From positions 1 to 47,528 of the forward strand of contig JALFMW010000312.1 of the NCBI GenBank assembly GCA_022782605.1: 47,528 nucleotides of DNA, written 5' to 3'. Both the position numbers and the translations under genes were made by a program. Position 1 is the first letter of the stretch; the number at the start of each line of letters is the position of its first letter. A model generated the notes under the pieces. The model saw nothing but the letters and a program-made list of their open reading frames with translations. It did no database searches and was not told the origin of the DNA. Source of the DNA: Clostridium sp. Lineage in GTDB: Bacteria; Bacillota; Clostridia; Peptostreptococcales; Peptostreptococcaceae. Shown here one piece after another: positions 1 to 11,300 of the stretch.

Positions 1-420
1 GATGTTATAGAAATTTATAAAATAAGAAGTCATATGGAGTTTTTAGTTGCAACTGAGGCCATGAAACATATACAACAAAGCGATGCTGATAAAATATATA
101 AATTATTAGATCAAACAGAAATTGCTAATAAAGAAAACAATTTAGAAGAAGTTGTTCGTCTATTCAGTTTATTTAACACAGAACTTTATGCACTAAGTAA
201 AATGAAAATATTACCAAATATAATATCTACTCTAAACAATTATCTTCATAAATTTAGAAAAATATCTATTGCAGACAAAACTAGAAGAGAAAAAGCAATC
301 GTTGAACACAGAGAGATTACCAAAGCTATTGTTAATAAAGATAGAGATTTAGCTGAAGTCATAATCAAAAAGCATCTTTACGACTCTTTAGACGTGGTTT
401 TATTAGAAATCTCAGAATAG
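1..420 (+). CDS. GntR-family regulator, FCD ligand-binding domain (5' end outside window)
   Basis: The frame is open from base 1 with no stop upstream, so the gene starts before the window. Only about the last 139 residues are present; the ATG at 34 is internal. The visible part is all-helical and fits the FCD effector domain of FadR-type GntR repressors. The segment EHREITKAI followed by a C-terminal KHL carries the two late conserved histidines of that domain, while the usual early FH pair reads FN, so metal or acid binding may be altered. The N-terminal winged helix is not visible. It converges on the aconitase-like gene at 551-2860 across a shared terminator. FCD regulators often sense organic acids, which would suit that neighbour, but this is inference. 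Confidence 0.8.
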   Translation, partial: DVIEIYKIRSHMEFLVATEAMKHIQQSDADKIYKLLDQTEIANKENNLEEVVRLFSLFNTELYALSKMKILPNIISTLNNYLHKFRKISIADKTRREKAIVEHREITKAIVNKDRDLAEVIIKKHLYDSLDVVLLEISE

Positions 421-483
421 ATACTTTTAAATCATCATTAAAAGCTTTTCATTTTTCAATAATAGCTTTTATATAAAAATATC

Positions 484-532
484 AAAAGGAAGTATTTTAC
501 CACTTAAAATTCATGGTAAAACACTTCCTTTT
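484..532. terminator. Bidirectional intrinsic terminator
   Basis: Arms 485-502 and 514-531 pair over 18 positions with a single mismatch, and flanking A and T runs make it usable from both sides. It separates the convergent GntR-type gene and the aconitase-family gene. Confidence 0.85.
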
Positions 533-550
533 ATTAATATATTATATAAT

Positions 551-2860
551 TTATTTCATTTTATTTCTGTTGAAGTTTATTAAACATCCAGCTTTAACTA
601 TTTTTCTTTCATCTGGAGTCATATCAGCAATATGAAGATTAAATTCTTTAACTTCTTTACCTATTACATATGCAGGTATTTTTGTAATATCTCCATCTAA
701 TATATTTTTAATATTTGGTACATATATATAGTCATCTACTTCAAATACTGGCGCTTCATCTAATAAGAATGGTATCATACCCCAGTTCATTAGGTTTGAT
801 CTATAACGCTTAGTAGCATATTCTTTAGCTATATTTGCGATTCCTCCTAATACTCTTTGACAAGATGCAGCTTGCTCTCTAGCAGAACCATCTCCTGGTT
901 TAACTGCATAAACAACACTTCCAAGTCCAGTATCTAAAGCATTTACATTTTCATTACCAGCTATTGTTCTTATTTTATTAAATACTTCTTCTAAATCAGT
1001 ATCTATAGTTGTTGGGTCTACACCTTCAACTCTAGCCTTTTCTAATTTGTTAACTGCTTTAGCTCTTTCCACATACTTAGGATCCCTTCTTGATAAAGTA
1101 AACTCAGCAAGTCCTAAAGGATTTGAACGATAAGAAGATGTTTCTCCCGATGGTATTAATTCATCAGTTGTAGTTACTGGGTCTTCTATTAAAGATGATA
1201 CTTTCATTAATATATTTTCAGTTAACGGGCTCATTTCTGGCCAATCTTTTATGTTTGGTCCATATTTTAATTCGTTATCTTGGTATATTTTAAATCCATT
1301 GTAAACTCTATTTTCATAAGAAGTTGGATTAAACTTTATTTCTTGTTCTTTATATTCAACATCTAATGCTGTGGCTGGAGTTAATATACCACCATTAGCT
1401 GCAGTAGCTGCTATACTTCTAGCATCCATAAGTGCAACTGAAGATATTTGTCCCTTTCCTGGTTTTGAACCTTCTCTGTTAGGGAAGTTTCTTGTTACAT
1501 GTCTTATACTAAGCATTCCATTTGCTGGAGTATCTCCCGCTCCGAAACATGGTCCACAAAATGCTGTTCTTATTGTTGCTCCTGCTGCCATCAACTCTGA
1601 TATAGAACCATTTTGAACAAGTTCCATCATTACTGGTTGAGATGATGGATATACTGATAATGAGAATTCATCATTTCCACAACTGTGTCCTTTTATTATT
1701 GATGCTGCATCCACTATATTGCTGTAAGTACCACCAGCACATCCAGCTATTATACCTTGTTCAACCCTTAATTTTCCATCAACTATTTTATCTCTTAATT
1801 TAAATTCTATATTAGGGTTATCTATTATTTTAGCCCCTTCTTCTTCTGTATATTTTAATATCTCTTCTAAATTTTCATTTAATGTTTCTATTTCATAAAC
1901 ATTACTTGGATGGAATGGTAGAGCTATCATTGGTTTTACTTCACTTAAGTTGACATATACCATACCATCATAGTATGTTACTTTTGCAGGATTTAATTCT
2001 TTATAATCTTCTGGTCTATTATGAGCGGTTAAGTATGCTTTAGTATCTTCATCAGTTCTCCATATAGAAGTTAAACAAGTAGTTTCAGTTGTCATAACAT
2101 CTATACCATTTCTGTAATCTATTGAAATATTTGATATACCAGGTCCTACGAATTCCATTACTCTGTTTTTAACATATCCACATTCAAACACTTTCCCTAT
2201 TATAGCTAAAGCTATATCTTGTGGTCCAACACCTGGATGAGGTTTACCACTTAAGTAAATAGCAACTACCTTAGGATAATCAATATCATATGTATCGCAA
2301 AGAAGTTGTTTAACTAATTCTCCTCCACCTTCTCCTATTGCCATAGTTCCAAGCGCTCCATAACGAGTATGACTATCTGATCCTAAAATCATTTTTCCAC
2401 AACCAGCCATCATTTCTCTCATATATTGGTGTATAACTGCCATATGTGGTGGTACGTATATTCCTCCGTATTTCTTAGCTGCTGATAATCCAAACATATG
2501 GTCATCTTCATTTATTGTTCCACCTACTGCACATAGAGTATTATGACAATTTGTTAATACATAAGGTATTGGGAATTTTTTAAGACCACTTGCTTTAGCA
2601 GTTTGTATAATTCCTACATAAGTTATATCATGAGATGCCATTGCATCAAATTTTATTTTAAGTTTATCCATATTATCAGAAGTATTGTGAGATTCTAATA
2701 TGGAATAAGCTATTGTTCCCCTTTTAGCCTCTTCTATACTTGGTACATTTTCCACTAAAGAAGAGAGTTTATCTTTTTCATTTGCTTTAACTATTTCTTT
2801 TCCATCTACTAAATATACACCACTATCATACAACTTTACACTATCATATGTTTTTATCAT
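551..2860 (-). CDS. Aconitase-superfamily hydratase (YbhJ-like)
   Basis: A 769-residue protein of the aconitase/homoaconitase iron-sulfur hydratase superfamily, closest in feel to E. coli YbhJ rather than to AcnA. The three expected [4Fe-4S] ligands are visible: Cys374 in GCAGGTYSN and Cys435 and Cys438 in FCGPCFGAG. Other family landmarks are LGSDSHT near residue 165 and a C-terminal swivel domain after about residue 600. The start is placed at the second ATG (2860), because GGGGGGAG lies 5 bases before it; the ATG at 2875 would put that ribosome binding site inside the gene. Substrate is unknown: it could be aconitate or a related hydroxy-acid. There is no citrate synthase or isocitrate dehydrogenase beside it, only an FCD regulator. 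Confidence 0.85.
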   Translation of the reverse strand: MIKTYDSVKLYDSGVYLVDGKEIVKANEKDKLSSLVENVPSIEEAKRGTIAYSILESHNTSDNMDKLKIKFDAMASHDITYVGIIQTAKASGLKKFPIPYVLTNCHNTLCAVGGTINEDDHMFGLSAAKKYGGIYVPPHMAVIHQYMREMMAGCGKMILGSDSHTRYGALGTMAIGEGGGELVKQLLCDTYDIDYPKVVAIYLSGKPHPGVGPQDIALAIIGKVFECGYVKNRVMEFVGPGISNISIDYRNGIDVMTTETTCLTSIWRTDEDTKAYLTAHNRPEDYKELNPAKVTYYDGMVYVNLSEVKPMIALPFHPSNVYEIETLNENLEEILKYTEEEGAKIIDNPNIEFKLRDKIVDGKLRVEQGIIAGCAGGTYSNIVDAASIIKGHSCGNDEFSLSVYPSSQPVMMELVQNGSISELMAAGATIRTAFCGPCFGAGDTPANGMLSIRHVTRNFPNREGSKPGKGQISSVALMDARSIAATAANGGILTPATALDVEYKEQEIKFNPTSYENRVYNGFKIYQDNELKYGPNIKDWPEMSPLTENILMKVSSLIEDPVTTTDELIPSGETSSYRSNPLGLAEFTLSRRDPKYVERAKAVNKLEKARVEGVDPTTIDTDLEEVFNKIRTIAGNENVNALDTGLGSVVYAVKPGDGSAREQAASCQRVLGGIANIAKEYATKRYRSNLMNWGMIPFLLDEAPVFEVDDYIYVPNIKNILDGDITKIPAYVIGKEVKEFNLHIADMTPDERKIVKAGCLINFNRNKMK

Positions 2861-2986
2861 TTTATCTCCCCCCATATCTAAGATTTAATTTAATTTTATA
2901 TCACTTTGCATACATAGACAAATGCTAAAATACAATGGCACACATATTTATTTTACAAACACAATTGTATTGAGTAAAAAAATAAC

Positions 2987-3030
2987 AAAAGTGTAGCTAA
3001 GTTTATTTTTAAACTCATCTACACTTTTTT
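2987..3030 (-). terminator. Intrinsic terminator of the DUF1284 gene
   Basis: AAAAGTGTAG and its complement CTACACTTTT form a hairpin with two mismatches further in, followed on the minus strand by a T run. The hairpin overlaps the stop codon of the gene at 3029. Confidence 0.75.
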
Positions 3031-3448
3031 ATTTTAGTATATATTCTTTACAATTTGTTACACTATACCATTCACATTCATTACATATATCATCAAAAAC
3101 TTCTTCATTAATATTATCATAAACTTGATTTTCCAAATCTTTATATGAAAATATGCCTTCTTTCAAATTAAAATATTTTATTACTTTTAAATCAAGTAAA
3201 CTCACTTTTTCTTGTGAAGTACATATATTCTCACCCTGCTTATTAGGACATTTCTCACAAAGACTATCTGTACTAAAAATCATTTCTACTTCTTTTCTTT
3301 CATCATTTATATTCTCAACTTGAAGAAATTCATTTGTAACTTTAAGTTCTTTAATTACTTTTTCTATTCTTATTTTAAATTCTTCACTATATCCACTTCC
3401 AGTATATGCTCTCATGCAAAGTACGTGGTGAGGTCTAATTTTAAACAT
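3029..3448 (-). CDS. DUF1284 cysteine-rich protein
   Basis: A 139-residue soluble protein beginning MFKIRPHHVLC, the signature start of the DUF1284 family. Besides Cys11 it has CEKC, a further lone Cys, and CNEC near the C-terminus, a pattern suited to binding a metal or an iron-sulfur cluster. No function is established. The start is the ATG at 3448, six bases after GGAG; an upstream in-frame TTG at 3460 overlaps that site and is less likely. It lies downstream of the ABC exporter pair on the same strand, 117 bases away, so it may have its own promoter. Confidence 0.8.
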   Translation of the reverse strand: MFKIRPHHVLCMRAYTGSGYSEEFKIRIEKVIKELKVTNEFLQVENINDERKEVEMIFSTDSLCEKCPNKQGENICTSQEKVSLLDLKVIKYFNLKEGIFSYKDLENQVYDNINEEVFDDICNECEWYSVTNCKEYILK

Positions 3449-3565
3449 ATTTTTCTCCAATTTAATTTCTAATTATTATTTTAGTTAACCTTATACTTAT
3501 TTTTAGTTTCTATTTATTTTATAGTTTAAAATAAACAAATGTCAATCTTATTATATATTTTCATA

Positions 3566-5248
3566 TTAAATTATTCCTTCTTCTACAACTTTCTTACCTT
3601 CTAATTTTATAATTCTGTCACTGGTTAAAATTGATGATAATCTATGAGAAATAGAAAGTACAGTTCTTTCACTAGAAGCATTTCTTAGAACTTTAATAAT
3701 TTTTTCCTCAGTTTCCGAATCCAAGTTGGCTGTTATCTCATCAAGTAACATTATTGGTGGTGATGTAACTATAGCTCTAGCAATTGATAGAAGTTGGCGT
3801 TGTCCTTGAGAAAAAAGGTTTGGTGAAGCTAAAGTATCATAACCTTTTTCTAAAGTAAGTATATAATCATGAAGGCCTACAAATTTCATGGCATTTACAA
3901 TTTCTTCATTTCTTATTTTTTCATCTTTTAAACTAATTTGATCTGATACACTACCTTCTATAAAAGAAAATGATTGCTCCACATATCCAAATATTTTTCT
4001 TTTTTCATAATTAGGAATTTCACTTATCTTTACACCACTTAGCGTTATTCTACCATTTGTTGGTTCCAAAAGTCCCAAAATCAATTTAAATAAAGTTGTT
4101 TTTCCTGCTCCTGTTCTACCTGCAAAAGTTATACTTTCCTTATATTTTATATCTAAATTAATATCGTTTAAGATATCTTTATTTTTTTCATAGTGGAAGT
4201 TGACATTTTCAAATTTAATATTTAAATTACCCTCTTTCACTATTCTTTCATAAGTTAAATCAGAATTTTTGCTTGTTTCTTCCTTTTCATTTAAAAACTC
4301 ATCTATTCTATAAATCCCAGCTATGGACTGTTGTATATTTTGAAGTTCCATACCTAAGTTTTCTATAGGTGCAAAAATATTATTTATTAGCTCTATGGCA
4401 GCTGCTACACTTCCTATGGAAATTCCTAAAAATGATATATAATCACTTGATAGTATAACTACAATGGCAACCACTGTAGATCTCATAATCAAAATTATGG
4501 GAGAAAAAATTGAGTCGTAAAAGTTTATTTTATCCATTGCTTTATAGCTATCTTCTAAATAGTTTACATATTTTTCTTCCATATATTTTTCCTTAGCAAA
4601 GGATTTAATCATTTCAATATTATTAATACTTTCCGGTATGTGATTGTTAACCTTGGCTGTTAATACACGATAAAGTCTTTGAGCTGTAAGCATTTTCTTT
4701 TGAAAAAACCTTGTTAAAAAGTATACAATAGGAATTATAAACAAAACTAAAGTACCTAATTTATAACTAAATAACCATATTGATATAACTATCCCCACAA
4801 TTTTAAAACAGTCTACTATCATACTTACTATGCCACTGGTAAAAAGTGAGCCAACAGCTTCTACATCATTTGAAAAACGGGAAACTATAGAGCCACTTTC
4901 ATTAGTTGATAAATATCCTATTGGTATTTTCTCTAATTTCTTCATCATTTCTTCTCTTATTTTTCTAATAATTTTTTGACCAAATATAGTCATAATTCCT
5001 TCTTTTGCAAAATTAAAAATTCCAAGAAGTACTATACTTCCAAAGTATAAAAATGCAGGGAATATTAAATTCTTTTTTCCAACACTAAAGTAATCATCTA
5101 TTATATATTTTAAAATTTGTGGCGTTGCTAAACTGAATATTATGACAGCAATTATTATAAAAAAAAGGAAAAAAGATAGGCTTTTATATTTTTTAAAGAC
5201 ATTCATTATTATATTTACAACTTTACTGTTTATTTTATTACTTTTCAC
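3566..5248 (-). CDS. ABC exporter half-transporter, catalytically competent NBD
   Basis: About 560 residues: six membrane helices (roughly residues 15-290), then an ATPase domain. Walker A is GRTGAGKTT, the signature is FSQGQ instead of LSGGQ, and Walker B is MLLDE with the catalytic glutamate present. Together with its neighbour it forms a heterodimeric exporter of the LmrCD / BmrCD / TM287-288 kind, in which this subunit gives the working Walker motifs and the partner gives the good signature. The start is a GTG in the junction: 5248 fits best with AAAGGA about 11 bases upstream, and GTG at 5257, overlapping the stop of the upstream gene, is the alternative. Substrate cannot be read from sequence; drugs, lipids or peptides are typical. 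Confidence 0.85.
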   Translation of the reverse strand: MKSNKINSKVVNIIMNVFKKYKSLSFFLFFIIIAVIIFSLATPQILKYIIDDYFSVGKKNLIFPAFLYFGSIVLLGIFNFAKEGIMTIFGQKIIRKIREEMMKKLEKIPIGYLSTNESGSIVSRFSNDVEAVGSLFTSGIVSMIVDCFKIVGIVISIWLFSYKLGTLVLFIIPIVYFLTRFFQKKMLTAQRLYRVLTAKVNNHIPESINNIEMIKSFAKEKYMEEKYVNYLEDSYKAMDKINFYDSIFSPIILIMRSTVVAIVVILSSDYISFLGISIGSVAAAIELINNIFAPIENLGMELQNIQQSIAGIYRIDEFLNEKEETSKNSDLTYERIVKEGNLNIKFENVNFHYEKNKDILNDINLDIKYKESITFAGRTGAGKTTLFKLILGLLEPTNGRITLSGVKISEIPNYEKRKIFGYVEQSFSFIEGSVSDQISLKDEKIRNEEIVNAMKFVGLHDYILTLEKGYDTLASPNLFSQGQRQLLSIARAIVTSPPIMLLDEITANLDSETEEKIIKVLRNASSERTVLSISHRLSSILTSDRIIKLEGKKVVEEGII

Positions 5249-5249
5249 C

Positions 5250-6983
5250 TTAATCACTTTCCTTTCTCTGTTGTAATAAGTAGAGTTGATTATATAATTT
5301 AGAGTTTTCAATTAGTTTTTGATGATTACCATATTCCAAAGTTTTATCTTCATTAATTAATATGATTTGATTTAAATACTTAAAAATTGCCAGCCTATGA
5401 GAAATCAATAAAATCAAACAGTCACCATAATTTGCTCTCAAATTATCTATAATATTTTTCTCAGTTTTCATATCAACAGCAGAAAATGGATCATCTAAAA
5501 TCAGTATTTTATTTTTATGATAGAGTGTTCTAGCCAAAGCAATTCTAGCTTGTTGTCCACCACTAAGTCTTACTCCTCCATTTCCAACTAAAGTTTCTAT
5601 ACCATTTTCCATAGATTTTAAATCTTCATCAAAACAAACCATTTTAAGAACATGAGATATATCCCCATCATCTCCCATGGTAATGTTATTATAGATTGTA
5701 TCCGATATAAGATGAGCATCATGTCCCATATAAGAAATAATTTTGCTTCTTTCATATTCACTATAATCTCTCAATTCTTTGTTATCTATTTTTATGCTGC
5801 CTTCATAATTTATATTTCCTAAAAAAACTCTTCCTAAAGTTGATTTTCCGCATCCTATTGGCCCTGTTATTCCCACAATATTATTTTCTCTTGCTTTAAA
5901 ATTAAGATTTTTTATTATATAATCACTACTCTTATCATATTTTAAATATAAATTTTCAATTTCTAATTTTGTTTCTTTACTGATTATTCCTCTAGTTTTA
6001 TCAATTTCTTTGTACCCTTTTAAAAATGATTTTATTCTCTTCCATGAAACTGATGATTTTTGAATAGTATTAAATAGTCTAGCAATTCTACTAGCTTTAG
6101 CTGCCATAATAGTAAATATTGATATATATGCTGAAAAAACTCCCACCGTAAAACTACCTTCATACACTTTCTCTCCTGCCATAATTATTACAAATACAAT
6201 TCCTCCCATGGCAATTACATTGTAAATAGGTTGCATAGCATTTTCCCAAATATTAGCCACAATTGCCTTTTTCTCAAAATCCTCCAATTCTTCTTCATAT
6301 ACAACTCTATTATCAGCCTCTCTACCATAAAGCCTATATAAAATTGCATTGTCAATTCTATCATAAGTAATGTCTGATACTTGAGATAATTGACTTCTAT
6401 AAGCCTTAGTAAACTTGAAGATTATTTTTTTCATTTTTTCTGCAATAAAAACAGCTGCTGGTATAAATATACAAGCATAAAGTGTAATTTTCACATCATA
6501 TTGTAAAAGTGTAACTAGATATGTAATGAACAATACTCCTGTATCAAAAACTTCTGTAGTTGATTTTCTCATGCCTTCCACACAAACATCCACATCAGAG
6601 ATGGCTTTAGTCATAAGACTTCCCATATTTTCATCATTTAGCTCTTTTTCTTCTTTATGTAAAATATTATTGTAAATCATAAATCTCATAGTTGCAGTTG
6701 TTGCATTGGCAAATTGCCTTACATAGTACCTCTTCAAATATCTAAAAAACTGTACCATACCTATGATAAATATAAAAGTCAGTGATAACTTTATTAAATT
6801 ATTAAAGTTTACTTTTGCTATTAAGGCATCTATTAATTTTCCTTGATAAATAGGTCTTGCTACCATTCCTACATCATATAAGATTCCAAATAGTGTAAGT
6901 AAGATTACTGATTTTTTTTCTTTTATCCAGTAATTTTTAATTTTATCTGGATTTTTTATGGCTTTAATTGGACTATTTCTCAT
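5250..6983 (-). CDS. ABC exporter half-transporter, degenerate NBD
   Basis: 577 residues with six membrane helices and a C-terminal ATPase. Walker A is GPIGCGKST (374-382), the signature is a perfect LSGGQ (473-477), but Walker B ends LDD, with Asp498 in place of the catalytic glutamate. This substitution marks the degenerate half of asymmetric heterodimeric exporters. GGGGG six bases before the ATG supports the start. It is the first gene of the pair: its TAA sits in the start region of the next gene, so the two are translationally coupled and should assemble 1:1. Confidence 0.88.
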   Translation of the reverse strand: MRNSPIKAIKNPDKIKNYWIKEKKSVILLTLFGILYDVGMVARPIYQGKLIDALIAKVNFNNLIKLSLTFIFIIGMVQFFRYLKRYYVRQFANATTATMRFMIYNNILHKEEKELNDENMGSLMTKAISDVDVCVEGMRKSTTEVFDTGVLFITYLVTLLQYDVKITLYACIFIPAAVFIAEKMKKIIFKFTKAYRSQLSQVSDITYDRIDNAILYRLYGREADNRVVYEEELEDFEKKAIVANIWENAMQPIYNVIAMGGIVFVIIMAGEKVYEGSFTVGVFSAYISIFTIMAAKASRIARLFNTIQKSSVSWKRIKSFLKGYKEIDKTRGIISKETKLEIENLYLKYDKSSDYIIKNLNFKARENNIVGITGPIGCGKSTLGRVFLGNINYEGSIKIDNKELRDYSEYERSKIISYMGHDAHLISDTIYNNITMGDDGDISHVLKMVCFDEDLKSMENGIETLVGNGGVRLSGGQQARIALARTLYHKNKILILDDPFSAVDMKTEKNIIDNLRANYGDCLILLISHRLAIFKYLNQIILINEDKTLEYGNHQKLIENSKLYNQLYLLQQRKESD

Positions 6984-7122
6984 AGATTGCCCCCTATAAA
7001 TTTATATTTATAGTATGATTTTAGCATAGTTTTATATGAAGTTTTTCCTGCATGTATTGTAAAATAATTATTTTTTAGATATTCAAAACTTCCTTTTTAA
7101 ACAACGGAGTATATATCCACTA

Positions 7123-7152
7123 TTGTATATTGTTAGTAAAATATATTATAAT
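7123..7152 (+). promoter_or_regulatory. Probable vegetative promoter of the XdhC-like gene
   Basis: TTGTAT and TATAAT are separated by 18 bases, about 40 bases before the start codon at 7193. The AT-rich setting makes chance matches common. Confidence 0.4.
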
Positions 7153-7192
7153 TTTGATTGTAGATTTATTATAATATCGGGTGGTGAATATA

Positions 7193-8272
7193 ATGTTTAA
7201 TAAATTATATAAAGATTTACTTAAAAAAGTTGAAGAGGGAAATCAATGCGTAATGCTTACTTCCCTAAACGCTCAAGATGATACAAGTGGAGAAATTAAA
7301 GAAAAAATTATTCTAACTAGAGATGATGCAAACAATAAAACATTTTCTTTAGATGAAAAAATATATCAAGGTATTCATAAATCTTTTGTGGGGGAAGAAA
7401 TTATTACTGTTCATCTAGATAATAATGAGATTGTTTTAATTGAACCTTATTTCCCAAAACCAAGACTACTAATCTTTGGTGGTGGACATATTGCAAAGCC
7501 TTTATCAGAATTTGCTCATAGAGTTGGTTTTTCTGTTACTGTTGTTGATGACAGACCATATTTTGCAAATACCCAAAGATTTCCTCATGCTGATAAAGTA
7601 ATTTGTGAAGATTTTTCAAAATCCTTTGATAGTATTAACTTCAAAGATACTGACTTTGTAGTCATTGTCACAAGAGGACATAGACATGACAAACTTGTTT
7701 TAAAAAATGTAATTAATTATGATTTAAAATACATCGGTATGATTGGTTCAAAACGTAGAGTAAAAGGTTTGAAGGAAGAATTAATTGAAGAAGGATTCTC
7801 TGAAGATGCTTTACATAATGTAAATACACCAATTGGTATGGATATTATGGCTATCACTCCAGATGAAATTGCTATTTCCATAGTTGGTGAACTTATTTCA
7901 TATAAAAATAGACGTATTGTAAACAACAAAATCATAAAACACACTTATCCTGAATTTGACACTCAACTCATATCAAGTATCAATAATGATGATAATACTC
8001 CAAAAGCAATTTTAACTATTCTTTCTTCTAAAGGTTCTGTTCCAAGAAGAGCTGGTGCTAAAATGATTACTTATCTTGATGGTAGAACAGTTGGTAGCAT
8101 TGGCGGTGGATGTAGTGAAGCTGAAGTTTTAACAAAGGCTAAGGAAATGATGCTAGATGGTGGTGAGTATGCTATTAAACATGTTGATATGACAGGTGAA
8201 GTTGCCGAATCTCTTGGTATGGTTTGTGGCGGTACCATGGAAGTTTTAATTGAAATATGTAAAAACAGATAA
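7193..8272 (+). CDS. XdhC/CoxI-family protein with an additional C-terminal XdhC domain
   Basis: 359 residues. Residues 1-88 look like a worn XdhC_CoxI N-domain. Residues 90-245 are the Rossmann domain, with FGGGHIAKPL at the nucleotide-binding loop, VVDDRP after the second strand and GSKRR at 185-189. Residues 270-357 then show an intact XdhC_CoxI domain (GSVPRRAGAKM, GSIGGGCSEAEV, MVCGGTMEVL), which normally stands at the N-terminus. XdhC proteins sulfurate or insert the molybdenum cofactor of xanthine-dehydrogenase-like hydroxylases. No hydroxylase gene is in the window, so it acts on an enzyme coded elsewhere. GGGTGGTG before the ATG at 7193 decides the start over GTGs at 7181 and 7184. 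Confidence 0.85.
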   Translation: MFNKLYKDLLKKVEEGNQCVMLTSLNAQDDTSGEIKEKIILTRDDANNKTFSLDEKIYQGIHKSFVGEEIITVHLDNNEIVLIEPYFPKPRLLIFGGGHIAKPLSEFAHRVGFSVTVVDDRPYFANTQRFPHADKVICEDFSKSFDSINFKDTDFVVIVTRGHRHDKLVLKNVINYDLKYIGMIGSKRRVKGLKEELIEEGFSEDALHNVNTPIGMDIMAITPDEIAISIVGELISYKNRRIVNNKIIKHTYPEFDTQLISSINNDDNTPKAILTILSSKGSVPRRAGAKMITYLDGRTVGSIGGGCSEAEVLTKAKEMMLDGGEYAIKHVDMTGEVAESLGMVCGGTMEVLIEICKNR

Positions 8273-8293
8273 AACATAAAAACTTTATAATAA

Positions 8294-8325
8294 AAAAACT
8301 TCTAGCATATATACTAGAAGTTTTT
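8294..8325. terminator. Bidirectional terminator between convergent genes
   Basis: AAAAACTTCTAG and CTAGAAGTTTTT form a 12-base-pair stem, extendable inward with one mismatch, with A and T runs on either side. It serves the XdhC-like gene and the large kinase gene. Confidence 0.88.
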
Positions 8326-8335
8326 GTTATTTATT

Positions 8336-11300
8336 TTACATTTGTGGATCTACTGGTAATATTATTACAAAATTACTACCTTCTCCTACTTTACTTTCAA
8401 CATAAATTTCACCATTATGCAGTTTAACAATTTGCTTAGTAATAGTAAGACCTAAACCACTTCCACCTTTTATTATCTCATCATCTAATACTTGATTAAA
8501 TCTATTAAATATAGCTTCATGGAATTTCTCATCTATTCCACAACCTGTATCTTTAACATTTATTTTGACTTTATCTCCTAAATCTTCAATACCTATAGTT
8601 ATACTTCCACCTTTTGGAGTAAATTTAGCTGCATTACTAACTAAATTTATTATACATCTCTCAATCTCATATATACCACATTTTATATTTTTCTCTTCAA
8701 TTTCTGGATCAATTATAAGTTCTATCCCCTTTGATTTTACATAATCTACTAATGTGACTGCTGTCTCTTCAACTAAATATACTATATCTGTATCACTCAT
8801 AGTTATTTCATACATGTTATTTTGTAGCTTACTATTATCTAAAATATTATTTATAAGGTCTAATAATCTATTACAATTTCTTTGAGATATATCTATATAA
8901 TGATTTAATTTTTCTTTTTTAATATCATTCTTACCTCTTGCCAGTCCTTGTATCAATTGATTTGTACTACTTATAATATTTAGTGGTGTTCTAAGTTCAT
9001 GTGATATATTTATGAAATAGTTATTTTTACTTCTTTCAAGTTTTATGTTTTTGTTGTGTAGTTCAGTATTCTTTCTTATTTCTTCTTGCAATTCTTTTGT
9101 TCTTTCATTTACAAGTTTATCAAGTACTTGAACTTTATATTTAGCTCTAAGTATATATAATACTAATATTACTAAATATATAAATAAAGCTGGCATACTT
9201 ATCCAAAATGGAGGTTTTACAGTAAAAGTAACTTTACTTGCTTCACTTTTATTACCACTGGAATCTATTACTCTAACTTCAAATGTATATTTACCTGGAG
9301 ATAATTCATTGTAAGTCACATAGTTATTCTTCGTTGTAAAAACATCTCCATTAGAACTATCTAACTTATATTCATACATTAAATTTTTATTATTTGAATA
9401 AATAGGTGCAAAAAATTTGATAACTATATTATTGCTCTTTGAGCTCAATTTCTTTCCATCTATATTATCATATTCTTCATTATCTACATAAAAAGTATCA
9501 AATAAAACCTTTGTATCTTTATTAACTTTATTAATTTCTTCAGGGTAAAAAGCATTTAATCCATTTATTCCACCAAAAAATAACTCTCCACTATTACTTT
9601 TAAATGTGGCATTTCCATTAAATTCATTACCTTGAAGACCATCTGTCACACTTAATGTTTCAATTTTTTTATTATCTTGATTTATTTTACTTATACCTTT
9701 GTTAGTACTAACCCAAATATTATCATCATTATCAACTAAAACACCATATATTGTATTATTTGCTATACCATTTTCAGCAGTATATCTTTCAAATGTTTCA
9801 GTTTCTCTATTAAATTTATTTAAACCATAACTTGTGCCTATCCATATGTTTCCTCTAGCATCTCCATTTATATATCTGATTCGATCACTACTTATGGATG
9901 TTTTATCTTTTTTATCATGTTTATAATACTTTATTATTTTTTCTTTTACATTGATATAACATAAACCTTCATCTTTTAGTAATCCTAAATAGTAATTTCC
10001 CTCATCATCTTGATACATATGTTTTATATACTTATCAGTACTTATATATTTACTCATGTCTATTATTTCATCAGTTTCAATATTTATTACACTAAGACCA
10101 CTTATTGTTCCTATCCATAAATATCCATTATTATCAACCATAATGTCTTTTACTGCATCATTTACTAAGTTATCTTCTGTAGTATAGTTCTTCATAGTAT
10201 TAGATTTTTTATCTATTTTTAAAACTCCGCTATCTGTTGCTATAAATATTAAGTCCTTATATCCTGTAATATCATTTATAGCATCTGTTCCTATTATGTC
10301 GTTATTACTAGTATTTATAAATTCTGAAGTCTGATTTTCTCTATTTATAATACTTATACCTTTTGTTTTGGACCCTACCCAAAGATAACCTTCACTATCT
10401 TCATAAATTCCGTGAACCATATTTTCACTTAATAGATAGTCATCATCTGGCCCGGCTTTATAGTGTTTAATAACACTTTCTGTATCAAATATACAAACTC
10501 CTGAGTATGTACCTACCCATATAATTCCTTGTTTATCTTGCATTAGAGATTTAACATGATTATAAACTAAACTATTTTTATCGTATATTTTGTTTTTGTA
10601 AACTTGGAAATTATCCTTTTCATCATTATAACAGGCTAAACCATCTGAAGTTCCTACCCATAAATTTCCCTTATTATCTCTTAATATTGCTCCACTTTGA
10701 TTAGATGGCAAAGAGTTTTCATCATTGGAGTCATTACTATACTGAGTTATTTTCTTATTTTTTGTATTTATTTTAAATACACCATCATCTGAACTTCCTG
10801 CCCAAACAAATCCATACTCGTCATCACAGTATATATTATAAATTTCACTATTACCTAAAGAATTTTTTTCACCATCTGTTTTATATGTTTCTAAAATTTT
10901 AAAATCCTTAGATATTTTATTAACACCTAAATCAGTTCCTATCCAAATACTTCCTTCTTCGTCTTCATCTAAAGTATATACTGTATTACTAATTAATCCA
11001 TTATCTTGATTTAAAACATTTTCAAAACAATCTTTCTCTTGGTTATACATTTGTAAACCTTCATATGTTCCCACTATAACTTTATTATCTTTAGTTATTA
11101 TAACTTCCGAAGTACTATCATCTTTAATTTTGCCATTTTCTTCAGTGTAATTTGTTATCTCATCACTGTCTTGATTTATCTTATTTATACCTTGAACAGT
11201 TCCTACCCAAAGATAACCATCATTATCTTCTTCAATATCAGTTATACCATTATGACTTATGCTATTTTTATTTTCTTCATAATTGTATATTTTATATTCA

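Noticed and set aside
3449-3565. Terminator between the ABC exporter operon and the DUF1284 gene
   Set aside because: No stable hairpin is seen; read-through into DUF1284 cannot be excluded.
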